Assembly: GCF_003997495.1 (NCBI RefSeq)
Contig: NZ_RZRU01000023.1
Coordinates: 33,264 to 97,263, forward strand
Direction: 5' to 3'
DNA length: 64,000 bases
Origin: Mesorhizobium sp. M7A.F.Ca.US.008.03.1.1
GTDB lineage: Bacteria > Pseudomonadota > Alphaproteobacteria > Rhizobiales > Rhizobiaceae
In this document: piece after piece, positions 1 to 7,370 of the stretch
Layout: each line of letters begins with the position of its first letter
Position numbering within the stretch: the stretch's first letter is position 1
Translations under genes and position numbers: made by a program
The notes under the pieces: model-generated
Seen by the model: the letters and a program-made list of their open reading frames with translations, nothing else
Databases searched by the model: none
Told to the model about the DNA's origin: nothing

Positions 1-852
1 ATGCAGTGGGGCGGCAACGCTCGCCGCCTTTTCAACCGCCGGCGCGACCTTGGTTTTTGAAGGCGTCTTCAACGCCGGGCTGGTTTCAGGGGCGTCGGTC
101 TTCGGCTTGCTGGTGTTGGACGGTGCGACAGGGGCCGCACCCGGCGCCGGCACCGGCGCTGCGATGATCGCGTCGGGCGCCGCCCTGGCGGCCTTGGCTG
201 CCTCCCTGGCTTCCCTTTCGCGGGTCGACTTGAGGATCGCCTTTTCGCTCTTCAGCGTGGTGAGGCCGGAGGCCGGCTCCGAGCCGGTGCGGCCATTCTG
301 CGGCCCCGGTTCCACCGAAGCACCCTTGCCGGCGTCATAGAGATCGATGATTTCAGCCAGGCGTTCCGGCGTCAGATCCTCGAACGTGTCCTTGAAGATC
401 ATCACCATCGGCGCGTTGACGCAGGCGCCAAGGCATTCGACCTCTTCCCACGACAAAGTGCCCTTGTCGTTGGTGTGGAACTGATCGTGATGGATCTTGG
501 AGCGGCAGACATCCATCAGCGCTTCCGAACCGCGCAGCATGCAGGGCGTGGTGCCGCAGACCTGTATGTGCGCACGCGTGCCGACCGGATTCAACTGGTA
601 CTGCGTGTAGAAGGTCGCGACTTCGAGCCCGCGGATGCGCGGCATGCCGAGCATGTCGGAAATCGTCTCGATCGCCGCCTTGGTCACCCAGCCTTCCTGC
701 TCCTGCGCGATCATCAGAAGCGGGATGATGGCCGACTGTTCGCGGCCCTTCGGGTACTTCTTGATCCATTGCTTCGCCGCTGCCGCATTCGCCCGGTTGA
801 AGGCGAAGGAGGCTGGCTGGACACTGGCTTCTGCGAGACGGCGGACTGACAT
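1..852 (-). CDS. nuoE: NADH-quinone oxidoreductase subunit E (3' end outside window)
   Basis: This is the 24 kDa subunit of respiratory complex I. It carries the N1a [2Fe-2S] cluster and works with NuoF in NADH oxidation on the cytoplasmic arm. The reading frame is open to the left edge, giving 284 visible residues. The thioredoxin-like ferredoxin fold shows the four expected cysteines at about residues 99, 104, 140 and 144. After about residue 180 comes a low-complexity Ala/Pro/Lys tail, which rhizobial NuoE proteins commonly have. The ATG at 852-850 directly follows the nuoD stop, so the two are co-transcribed. The end of the tail and nuoF lie outside the window. Confidence 0.95.
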   Translation of the reverse strand, partial: MSVRRLAEASVQPASFAFNRANAAAAKQWIKKYPKGREQSAIIPLLMIAQEQEGWVTKAAIETISDMLGMPRIRGLEVATFYTQYQLNPVGTRAHIQVCGTTPCMLRGSEALMDVCRSKIHHDQFHTNDKGTLSWEEVECLGACVNAPMVMIFKDTFEDLTPERLAEIIDLYDAGKGASVEPGPQNGRTGSEPASGLTTLKSEKAILKSTREREAREAAKAARAAPDAIIAAPVPAPGAAPVAPSNTSKPKTDAPETSPALKTPSKTKVAPAVEKAASVAAPLH

Positions 853-2043
853 TTAGCGATCGACCTCACCAAACACGATGTCGAGGGAGCCGAGAACGGC
901 GGTGACGTCGGCCAGCATGTGGCCGCGGCAGAGGAAATCCATCGCCTGCAGATGCGCGAAACCCGGCGCGCGCAGCTTGCAGCGGTAGGGCTTGTTGGAG
1001 CCGTCGGAAACCAGATAGACGCCGAATTCGCCCTTCGGCGCCTCGACCGCGGCGTAAACCTCGCCGGCCGGCACGCGATAACCCTCGGTGTACAGCTTGA
1101 AGTGATGGATCAGCGCTTCCATCGAGCGCTTCATCGCCTGGCGCTTGGGCGGCACCACCTTGCCGTCGAGATTCGACACCGGGCCGGTGCTTTCCTTGCC
1201 GAGCAGGAGATCGACGCACTGGCGCATGATCTTCGCCGACTGGCGCATTTCTTCCATACGCACGAGATAACGGTCGAAGCAGTCGCCGTTCTTGCCGATC
1301 GGAATGTCGAAATCCATTTCCGAATAGCATTCATAGGGTTGCGACTTGCGCAGGTCCCAGGCAGCGCCCGAACCGCGCACCATCACGCCCGAAAAGCCCC
1401 AGGCCCAGGCATCGGCCAGCGAAACGATGCCGATATCGACATTGCGCTGCTTGAAGATGCGGTTGCCTGTCAGCAGCTGATCGAGGTCGTCGATCGACTT
1501 CAGGAACGGGTCGATCCACTTGCCGATGTCCTCGACCAGCTTCTGCGGCAGGTCCTGGTGGACACCACCGGGACGGAAATAGGCGGCATGCATGCGCGAA
1601 CCGGATGCGCGCTCATAGAACACCATCAGCTTTTCGCGCTCGACGAAGCCCCACAGCGGCGGCGTCAGCGCGCCGACGTCCATAGCCTGCGTCGTCACAT
1701 TGAGGATGTGCGACATGATGCGGCCGATTTCGCAATAGAGCACGCGGATCAGCTGCCCGCGCTTCGGCACTTCGATGCCGAGCAGGCGCTCGGCGGCGAG
1801 CGCGAAGGCGTGCTCCTGGTTCATCGGCGCGCAATAGTCGAGCCGGTCGAGATAAGGGATCGCCTGCAAATAGGTTTTGGCTTCGATCAGCTTTTCGGTG
1901 CCGCGATGCAAGAGCCCGATATGCGGATCGACGCGGTCAACGACTTCGCCATCCAGCTCCAGCACTAGGCGCAAAACGCCGTGCGCCGCAGGGTGTTGCG
2001 GGCCGAAATTGATGTTGAAGTTACGGACGGAGGTTTCAGCCAT
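853..2043 (-). CDS. nuoD: NADH-quinone oxidoreductase subunit D
   Basis: This 396-residue protein is the 49 kDa subunit of complex I. With NuoB it forms the quinone-binding site at the junction of the peripheral and membrane arms. It begins with the conserved NINFGPQHPAAHGVLRL segment and ends with the family's DIVFGEVDR, at full length. An AGAGG ribosome-binding site stands about 9 bases before the ATG. It lies downstream of nuoC in the operon but is separated from it by about 480 bp holding an inserted four-helix-bundle gene. In most alphaproteobacteria nuoC and nuoD are adjacent. Confidence 0.97.
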   Translation of the reverse strand: MAETSVRNFNINFGPQHPAAHGVLRLVLELDGEVVDRVDPHIGLLHRGTEKLIEAKTYLQAIPYLDRLDYCAPMNQEHAFALAAERLLGIEVPKRGQLIRVLYCEIGRIMSHILNVTTQAMDVGALTPPLWGFVEREKLMVFYERASGSRMHAAYFRPGGVHQDLPQKLVEDIGKWIDPFLKSIDDLDQLLTGNRIFKQRNVDIGIVSLADAWAWGFSGVMVRGSGAAWDLRKSQPYECYSEMDFDIPIGKNGDCFDRYLVRMEEMRQSAKIMRQCVDLLLGKESTGPVSNLDGKVVPPKRQAMKRSMEALIHHFKLYTEGYRVPAGEVYAAVEAPKGEFGVYLVSDGSNKPYRCKLRAPGFAHLQAMDFLCRGHMLADVTAVLGSLDIVFGEVDR

Positions 2044-2062
2044 TCTGGCGCCTCTGGCGAAG

Positions 2063-2526
2063 AGTCAGTAGTGAGTAGTGAGTAGTGATCATCAATCTCA
2101 ATGCCTGCTTCATTCCGCCTGCTTGGCCTGCACCGTTCGAATAAGAGATCTCATCATTTTTCCAATCTCTTCGCATCGCAGCAGCAGCTCAATCTCATTG
2201 TCTTTTCGTAGCAGCCCAACCCGGCATGCCAGCAGTACGTGCGTTTCCAACTCTTTCAACGAGCCTTGCGCCATGCGCAAGAACTGAACGAACGAACCTC
2301 TGTTTTCCCGGCCGTAGCCCTCCGCGATGTTCGCCGCGATCGAAACCGCCGATCGACGCATCTGAGATGTCATGCCGTAAATCTCATCCCTCGGAAACTC
2401 TTTGGTGAAGCGGTAACAATCTTCGGCGAGCGTCATCGCCGATTGCCACACCTTCAAGTCGCGATAGGATTCGATCCGTTGCTCCAATTCTTTCCCTACT
2501 GACTACTCACTACTTCCCTACTTACT
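2063..2526. mobile_element. Short inverted-repeat-bounded cassette carrying the four-helix-bundle gene
   Basis: The DNA between nuoC and nuoD is bounded by related short repeats in inverted orientation. The left side (2063-2089) is made of tandem copies of the unit GTAGTGA, and 2502-2513 on the right is the perfect reverse complement of 2068-2079 (12 bp). The right repeat region runs into the nuoC stop codon. The only gene inside is the S23/IVP-like gene. Repeat-bounded copies at an atypical operon position suggest an inserted cassette. No transposase is encoded, so any movement would need help in trans. Confidence 0.6.
2110..2487 (-). CDS. Four-helix bundle protein (23S rRNA intervening-sequence protein family)
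   Basis: This 125-residue protein matches the S23/IVP four-helix-bundle family. It starts with an ESYRDLKVWQ-type segment, has the conserved SIAANIAEGYGR core near residues 50-61, and a SLKELETH helix. Proteins of this family were first found in insertions within 23S rRNA genes of spirochaetes and others. Their molecular function is poorly known; a pentameric, possibly nucleic-acid-binding assembly has been proposed. Here it sits between nuoC and nuoD on the same strand, flanked by inverted repeats, so it is probably read through with the nuo transcript. No link to complex I is expected. Confidence 0.9.
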   Translation of the reverse strand: MEQRIESYRDLKVWQSAMTLAEDCYRFTKEFPRDEIYGMTSQMRRSAVSIAANIAEGYGRENRGSFVQFLRMAQGSLKELETHVLLACRVGLLRKDNEIELLLRCEEIGKMMRSLIRTVQAKQAE

Positions 2527-3124
2527 GGTTCGCCTTCTCGTCACCCGGCAGCACGTAATCCGTACCTTCCCACGGGGACAAAAAATCGAAATTGCGGAAT
2601 TCCTGCTTGAGCTCGACCGGCTCATAGATGACGCGCTTGGCCTCATCGTCGTAGCGCACTTCGACAAAGCCGGTCAGCGGGAAATCCTTGCGCAGCGGAT
2701 GGCCTTCGAAACCGTAGTCGGTCAGCAAGCGACGAAGATCGGGATGGCCCGAGAACAGCACGCCGTACAGATCGTAGGTCTCGCGCTCGAACCAGTCGGC
2801 GCCAGGGAACACGCCGGTGATCGACGGCACCATGGTTTCCTCGTCGGCCTGCACCTTGACTCGGATGCGCACATTCTGCTTCGGCGACAACAGATGGTAG
2901 ACGACGTCGAAGCGCTTGGCCCGCGACGGATAGTCGGCGCCGCAGACATCGATGATCGAGATGAATTGGCAGCGCGCATCGTCGCGCAGGAAGGTCATCA
3001 CCTCGACCAGATCGCGCGGCTCGACATGAACGGTAAGCTCGCCATAGGCAATCGCCGCGTCGTTCACACGGCCGATCAGCTTCTCGCCGAGATAGGTCGA
3101 CAGTTCGCTCAGGGATGCGGTCAT
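2522..3124 (-). CDS. nuoC: NADH-quinone oxidoreductase subunit C
   Basis: This 200-residue protein is the 30 kDa subunit of complex I in the cytoplasmic arm. The ATG at 3124-3122 was chosen over an upstream in-frame start because it lies 4 bases after the nuoB stop and gives the usual length. The signature ERETYDLYGVLFSGHPDLRR lies near residues 125-144, followed by GHPLRKDFPLTG. It stays separate from NuoD, unlike the NuoCD fusion of enterobacteria. Its TAA stop lies at the edge of the inverted repeat of the downstream cassette, yet the C-terminus looks intact. Confidence 0.96.
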   Translation of the reverse strand: MTASLSELSTYLGEKLIGRVNDAAIAYGELTVHVEPRDLVEVMTFLRDDARCQFISIIDVCGADYPSRAKRFDVVYHLLSPKQNVRIRVKVQADEETMVPSITGVFPGADWFERETYDLYGVLFSGHPDLRRLLTDYGFEGHPLRKDFPLTGFVEVRYDDEAKRVIYEPVELKQEFRNFDFLSPWEGTDYVLPGDEKANQ

Positions 3125-3128
3125 GGAT

Positions 3129-3710
3129 TTACCGTTCGATCGTGCCGGTGCGGCGGATCTTCTTCTGCAGGAGAAGAATGCCGTAGAGCAGCGCTTCGGC
3201 GCTCGGCGGGCAGCCGGGCACATAGATGTCGACCGGCACGATGCGGTCGCAGCCGCGCACCACCGAATAGGAATAGTGGTAATAGCCGCCGCCATTGGCG
3301 CAGGAGCCCATCGAGATGACGTAGCGCGGCTCCGGCATCTGGTCGTAGACCTTGCGCAGCGCCGGCGCCATCTTGTTGGTCAGCGTTCCGGCCACGATCA
3401 TGATGTCGGACTGGCGCGGAGACGCGCGCGGCGCAACACCGAAGCGCTCCGAGTCGTAGCGCGGCATCGAAGTGTGGATCATCTCCACCGCGCAGCAGGC
3501 GAGACCGAAGGTCATGAACATCAGCGAGCCGCTGCGCGCCCAGGTGATCAGCGCTTCCGTCGAGGTAACGAGAAAGCCCTTGTCGGCCAGTTCGTTGTTG
3601 ATCTCGAGGAAAAAGGGATCATCCTCCCCCACCGGCCTTCCGGTGTTGGGATCGATGATACCCCTAGGCTTCGGCGCGACGAGGGTGCCTGAACTGTCGT
3701 TCAATCCCAT
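3129..3710 (-). CDS. nuoB: NADH-quinone oxidoreductase subunit B
   Basis: This 193-residue protein is the PSST subunit, which holds the terminal N2 [4Fe-4S] cluster that passes electrons to quinone. The ligands are visible: the vicinal Cys pair in FGLACCAVEM near residues 72-73, the Cys in GSCANGGG, and the Cys in VPGCPPSAEAL. The start at 3710 was preferred to an ATG 21 bases upstream because an AAGGAG site lies 8 bases before it. It overlaps the end of nuoA by 10 bp, which suggests translational coupling. Confidence 0.96.
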   Translation of the reverse strand: MGLNDSSGTLVAPKPRGIIDPNTGRPVGEDDPFFLEINNELADKGFLVTSTEALITWARSGSLMFMTFGLACCAVEMIHTSMPRYDSERFGVAPRASPRQSDIMIVAGTLTNKMAPALRKVYDQMPEPRYVISMGSCANGGGYYHYSYSVVRGCDRIVPVDIYVPGCPPSAEALLYGILLLQKKIRRTGTIER

Positions 3711-4066
3711 TCCAGCGCTCCTTTTTTCCATTCATAGGCAAAGCCGATGGTCAGCACCGCCAAAAACACCATCATCGACCAGAAACCGAGCATGCCGATC
3801 TTCGAAAACGACACCGCCCACGGAAACAGGAAGGCCACTTCCAGGTCGAAGATGATGAACAGGATCGACACCAGGTAGAAACGGATGTCGAACTTCATGC
3901 GGGCGTCGTCGAACGAGTTGAAACCGCACTCATAGGCGGAAAGCTTTTCGGGATCGGGATTGCGGTAGGCCACCAGGAAGGGCGCGGCCAGCAGCGCCAG
4001 GCCGACAACCAGCGCCACGCCTATGAACAGGACGATGGGCAGGTATGAGCTCAAGAGTGCATTCAT
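3701..4066 (-). CDS. nuoA: NADH-quinone oxidoreductase subunit A
   Basis: This 121-residue membrane subunit of complex I has three hydrophobic helices, at about residues 9-31, 62-82 and 89-110. The conserved loop YECGFNSFDDARMKFDIRFY follows the first helix and takes part in coupling at the quinone site. It is the first gene of the nuo operon, and the promoter should lie in the 4067-4397 gap. Length and topology are normal for the family. Confidence 0.96.
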   Translation of the reverse strand: MNALLSSYLPIVLFIGVALVVGLALLAAPFLVAYRNPDPEKLSAYECGFNSFDDARMKFDIRFYLVSILFIIFDLEVAFLFPWAVSFSKIGMLGFWSMMVFLAVLTIGFAYEWKKGALEWD

Positions 4067-4397
4067 GCTCGGCTTTCCGTTGGCGCCAATCCACGTTGAT
4101 TACAGCACCGGACCCTAATGCGGAAGCGTGACAGTTTAACCGCTGAACCGTTTTAAGGGCCTATGCTGCAACGCGGCGAGGGTTAGCGCAGCACTTCCAG
4201 CGAAGCAAGTCAAACCTTGTTCAAAACACCGACCTGGATGGCATATCGCGGCAAACTGGTCCGATCCGCTCCTGTTTGATTTCCTTCGTTTGTTACTCCA
4301 CTTTTCTCTCCTGACATGAATGCCGCCAAAACCCTGCTAGCATGGGTTGGAATCAGCCATTCGACCCTCGGTCAAAACACTTCAAAGTGATGCCTGC
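4067..4397. other. Divergent intergenic region between nuoA and the YcaQ-like gene
   Basis: These 331 bp contain no convincing gene. They must hold the promoter of the nuo operon, reading left, and that of the glycosylase gene, reading right. The region is more AT-rich than its surroundings, especially 4130-4170 and 4250-4330. I could not assign -35/-10 boxes with confidence and see no strong palindrome. Confidence 0.5.
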
Positions 4398-5597
4398 ATG
4401 AAGGAAAAGATCTCGCTCCCCACGGCCCGGCGCATCGCGCTTGCCGCCCAGGGGTTCCTCGATCCCCGCCCGACCGGCACGCCGGACCGCAGGCATCTTG
4501 CCCGCACCCTCTCCCGCACCGGCCTGCTGCAGATCGATTCCGTCAGCGCGGTGGTACGCGCTCATTATATGCCGCTCTATTCGCGCCTTGGCCCCTACCC
4601 GCTCTCGCTGCTCGACAACGCCGCGGTGACGCGCAAGCGCACGGTGTTCGAATACTGGGCGCACGAGGCGTCCTTCCTGCCGGTCGAGACCTACCCGCTG
4701 ATGCGCTGGCGCATGCAGCGCGCCGAACGCGGCGATGAAATGTATCTGGGCCTCGCCAAATGGGGCCGCGAGCACGCCGCCTATATCGAGGAGATCTACC
4801 GCCAGGTCGCCGAGCGCGGCCCGATCGCCGCTTCCGCGCTGGAAGGCCAGAAAGGTTCGGGCGGCTGGTGGGGCTGGAGCCATGCCAAGCATGCTTTCGA
4901 ATGGCTGTTCTGGGCCGGGCGCATCACCACGGCGCACCGGCGCGGCTTTGAACGTTTCTATGATCTGCCCGAACGCGTGCTGCCGCAGGCGGTCGTCGAT
5001 CTGCCGGTGCCGGCCGTCGAGGACGCGCACCGCGAATTGCTGCGCATTTCCGCCCGCGCCCACGGTGTGGCGACATCGGGCGATTTGCGCGATTATTTCC
5101 GCCTGTCGCCCGCCGACATGAAAGGCCGGCTGGAGGAACTGGTCGAAACGGGCGAGCTGCTGCCGGTGCGTGTCGAAGGTTGGGACAAACCGGCCTATCT
5201 TCATAAAGACGCCCGTCTGCCACGAAAGATCGACGCTCGCGCCTTGTTGGCGCCGTTCGATCCGGTTGTCTTCGAACGCTCGCGCTCGGAGCGGCTGTTC
5301 GATTTCCACTACCGCATCGAGATCTACACCCCGGCCGAAAAGCGCCAATTCGGCTACTACGTCCTGCCCTTCCTGCTCGGCGACAGGATCATGGCGCGTG
5401 TCGATCTCAAGGCCGATCGCCCGGCAAGCGTGCTACGCGTCCATGCGGCCTATGCTGAGCCCGGTGCGCCGGCCGAAACAGCTGCTCAGCTGTTTGAGGA
5501 ATTGAAGCAGATGCAAGGTTGGCTCGGGCTCGAGCGCATCGAAGTGATGTCCGCCGGTGACTTGGGTCCGGCGCTGGCCGACCTGACCGTGTCGTAA
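4398..5597 (+). CDS. YcaQ-type winged-helix DNA glycosylase family protein
   Basis: This 399-residue protein belongs to the HTH_42 (YcaQ/AlkX, AlkZ) family, whose studied members unhook interstrand crosslinks and excise bulky N-alkylated bases. Near the N-terminus it has the LLQIDSVSAVVRAHYMPLYS segment, which includes the QxDS motif (QIDS) associated with catalysis in this family. The conserved FEYWAHEASFLP follows. The start at 4398 is uncertain: an in-frame start at 4347 would add 17 residues, and neither has a clear ribosome-binding site. It is monocistronic, and the following gap holds the cobalamin riboswitch. Confidence 0.88.
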   Translation: MKEKISLPTARRIALAAQGFLDPRPTGTPDRRHLARTLSRTGLLQIDSVSAVVRAHYMPLYSRLGPYPLSLLDNAAVTRKRTVFEYWAHEASFLPVETYPLMRWRMQRAERGDEMYLGLAKWGREHAAYIEEIYRQVAERGPIAASALEGQKGSGGWWGWSHAKHAFEWLFWAGRITTAHRRGFERFYDLPERVLPQAVVDLPVPAVEDAHRELLRISARAHGVATSGDLRDYFRLSPADMKGRLEELVETGELLPVRVEGWDKPAYLHKDARLPRKIDARALLAPFDPVVFERSRSERLFDFHYRIEIYTPAEKRQFGYYVLPFLLGDRIMARVDLKADRPASVLRVHAAYAEPGAPAETAAQLFEELKQMQGWLGLERIEVMSAGDLGPALADLTVS

Positions 5598-5641
5598 GCT
5601 CGCGTTGACACCGCTGCCCGCAAAAGCCTAAATCCGTTCCA

Positions 5642-5815
5642 GACGGTCTCTTCTCTTCAACGAGAGGAGCCAAGAGGGAATGCGGTGCGGGACAAAATCC
5701 CAAATCCGCGGCTGTCCCCGCAACTGTAAGCGAAGAGCCAAGGCCGAAAGCCACTGGGAGTTCCCGGGAAGGCGGCTACCAAGGCGATGACCCGCGAGCC
5801 AGGAGACCTGCCGTC
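5642..5815 (+). promoter_or_regulatory. Cobalamin (B12) riboswitch
   Basis: The segment has the conserved blocks of the adenosylcobalamin riboswitch in order: the AGAGGGAA region near 5673, the GCTGTCCCCGCAACTGTAA core near 5712-5730, GCCACTGGGAG near 5750, GGGAAGGCGGC near 5765, and the 3' B12 box AGCCAGGAGACCTGCC ending at 5813. The ends GACGG (5642) and CCGTC (5811-5815) can close the basal stem. It lies just upstream of the DUF1636-cobW-cobN operon, so coenzyme B12 should repress its own synthesis genes. Confidence 0.95.
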
Positions 5816-5835
5816 TGCGACTGTAGAATCCGATC

Positions 5836-5860
5836 GCCCGGCGGGTTTCCGGGCAAGGAG
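5836..5860 (+). promoter_or_regulatory. Hairpin and ribosome-binding site downstream of the riboswitch
   Basis: GCCCGG at 5836-5841 can pair with CCGGGC at 5849-5854. The AAGGAG ribosome-binding site follows at once (5855-5860), 8 bases before a TTG start codon at 5869. No U-tract follows the hairpin, so translational control by access to the ribosome-binding site is more likely than transcription termination. That mechanism is inferred. Confidence 0.5.
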
Positions 5861-5868
5861 CCCGATCT

Positions 5869-6297
5869 TTGGACCACGACAGCAGTTCTTCGGCTGGCAC
5901 AGCGGATATTTCGTCCGGCCATGATGATGCCTTGGCCGGCGTCACCATCATCGTCTGCGCCTCCTGCCGCGATGAAACCGGTTCCGAAACTCATCCCCGC
6001 GCCGGCGAATCACTGGCGGACGACACGCGCCGCGCCGCATCCGGCGAAAACATCCGCATCCGCAGCGTTGAATGCCTTGGCAATTGCAAGCGGCGTCTCA
6101 GCGCCGCCATTCTGCGCGACGGTTGCTGGAGCTATGTCTTCGGCGACCTGACCGCGACCAGCGGCGCCGACCTCGTCACCGGCGCCAAACTCTTCGCCAC
6201 TTCGAAGGACGGCCTGATCCCGTGGCGCGGTCGCCCCGATAGCCTCAAGCGCGGCCTCGTTGCCCGCATCCCTCCCCTCGACCTGCTGAAGGACTGA
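5869..6297 (+). CDS. DUF1636 family metal-binding protein
   Basis: This 142-residue protein matches DUF1636, a small thioredoxin-like ferredoxin-type family often found beside cobW or cobN. Two cysteine pairs are visible, CASC near residues 27-30 and CLGNC near residues 66-70, which could bind a [2Fe-2S] cluster or a metal ion. The TTG start is supported by AAGGAG 8 bases upstream. As the first gene after the B12 riboswitch, with cobW 2 bases later, it probably serves cobalt handling or corrin biosynthesis. Its biochemical role is not known. Confidence 0.85.
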   Translation: MDHDSSSSAGTADISSGHDDALAGVTIIVCASCRDETGSETHPRAGESLADDTRRAASGENIRIRSVECLGNCKRRLSAAILRDGCWSYVFGDLTATSGADLVTGAKLFATSKDGLIPWRGRPDSLKRGLVARIPPLDLLKD

Positions 6298-6299
6298 CC

Positions 6300-7352
6300 A
6301 TGACCGCCCCAGATTCGTCTGCCAACCTCTCCCGCGTTCCCTGCACCGTCGTCACCGGCTTCCTCGGCGCCGGCAAGACGACGCTGGTCCGCCATCTCCT
6401 AGAAAACGCCGGCGGCAAGCGCATTGCCATCATCGTCAACGAGTTCGGCGACATCGGCATCGACGGCGAGATCCTGAAGGGATGCGGCATCGACACCTGT
6501 CCGGAAGAAAACATCGTCGAACTGGCCAATGGCTGCATCTGCTGCACCGTCGCCGACGATTTCGTGCCGGCGCTCGACAAGATCCTCGCGCTGACGCCGA
6601 GGGTCGACCACATCCTGATCGAGACCTCCGGCCTCGCTTTGCCCAAGCCGCTGGTCCAGGCCTTCCAGTGGCCGAGCGTGAAGAGCCGCGTCACAGTCGA
6701 TGGCGTCATCGCCGTGGTCGACGGGCCGGCGTTGGCCGAGGGTCGCGTCGCCAACGACATGGACGCCTTGCAGGCGCAGCGCGCCCAGGACGAGACACTC
6801 GACCACGACGACCCGGTGGAAGAAGTGTTCGAGGATCAGATCGCCTGCGCCGACCTGATCATCCTGTCGAAAAGCGACTTGATGGACGCCGCCGGCACCG
6901 CACGCGCCAATGCCATCATTGGCGAACACTCCGCCCGCGCCGTGAAGATCGTGCCGACCTCGCATGGCAAGGTCGATCCCTCCGTGCTGCTCGGGCTCGG
7001 TCTGGCCGTCGAGGACGACATCGAGAACCGCAAGTCCCATCATGACGGCGCCTTCGACCATGAGCATGACGACTTCGACACGTTCATCGTCGACATTGCC
7101 TCGATCGCCAATCCCGATGAACTGGCAAAGCGTGTCGCCACGGTCGCCGAAGAAGAAAACGTGCTGCGTGTAAAAGGCTTCGTCGAGGTCGGCGGCAAGC
7201 CGATGCGGCTCTTGCTGCAGGCCGTCGGGCCGCGCGTCAATCACTACTATGACCGCGCCTGGACGGCGCAGGACGACCGCCGCTCGCGCCTCGTCGTCAT
7301 CGGCCTGAAGGGGCTGAACCGCCCGGCGATCGAGCGTATACTCGCCGGCTGA
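6300..7352 (+). CDS. cobW: Cobalamin biosynthesis GTPase CobW (G3E family)
   Basis: This 350-residue protein is a COG0523 G3E P-loop GTPase, proposed to supply cobalt for insertion by CobNST. Walker A is GAGKTT near residues 24-29. The switch region EFGDIGIDGEIL and the metal-binding ELANGCICCTV (CxCC) follow. A His/Asp-rich stretch, HHDGAFDHEHDDFD, lies near residues 246-259 and may also bind metal. It comes 2 bases after the DUF1636 gene and shortly before cobN. Confidence 0.95.
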   Translation: MTAPDSSANLSRVPCTVVTGFLGAGKTTLVRHLLENAGGKRIAIIVNEFGDIGIDGEILKGCGIDTCPEENIVELANGCICCTVADDFVPALDKILALTPRVDHILIETSGLALPKPLVQAFQWPSVKSRVTVDGVIAVVDGPALAEGRVANDMDALQAQRAQDETLDHDDPVEEVFEDQIACADLIILSKSDLMDAAGTARANAIIGEHSARAVKIVPTSHGKVDPSVLLGLGLAVEDDIENRKSHHDGAFDHEHDDFDTFIVDIASIANPDELAKRVATVAEEENVLRVKGFVEVGGKPMRLLLQAVGPRVNHYYDRAWTAQDDRRSRLVVIGLKGLNRPAIERILAG

Positions 7353-7370
7353 TTTCGGACACGGGTTGCG

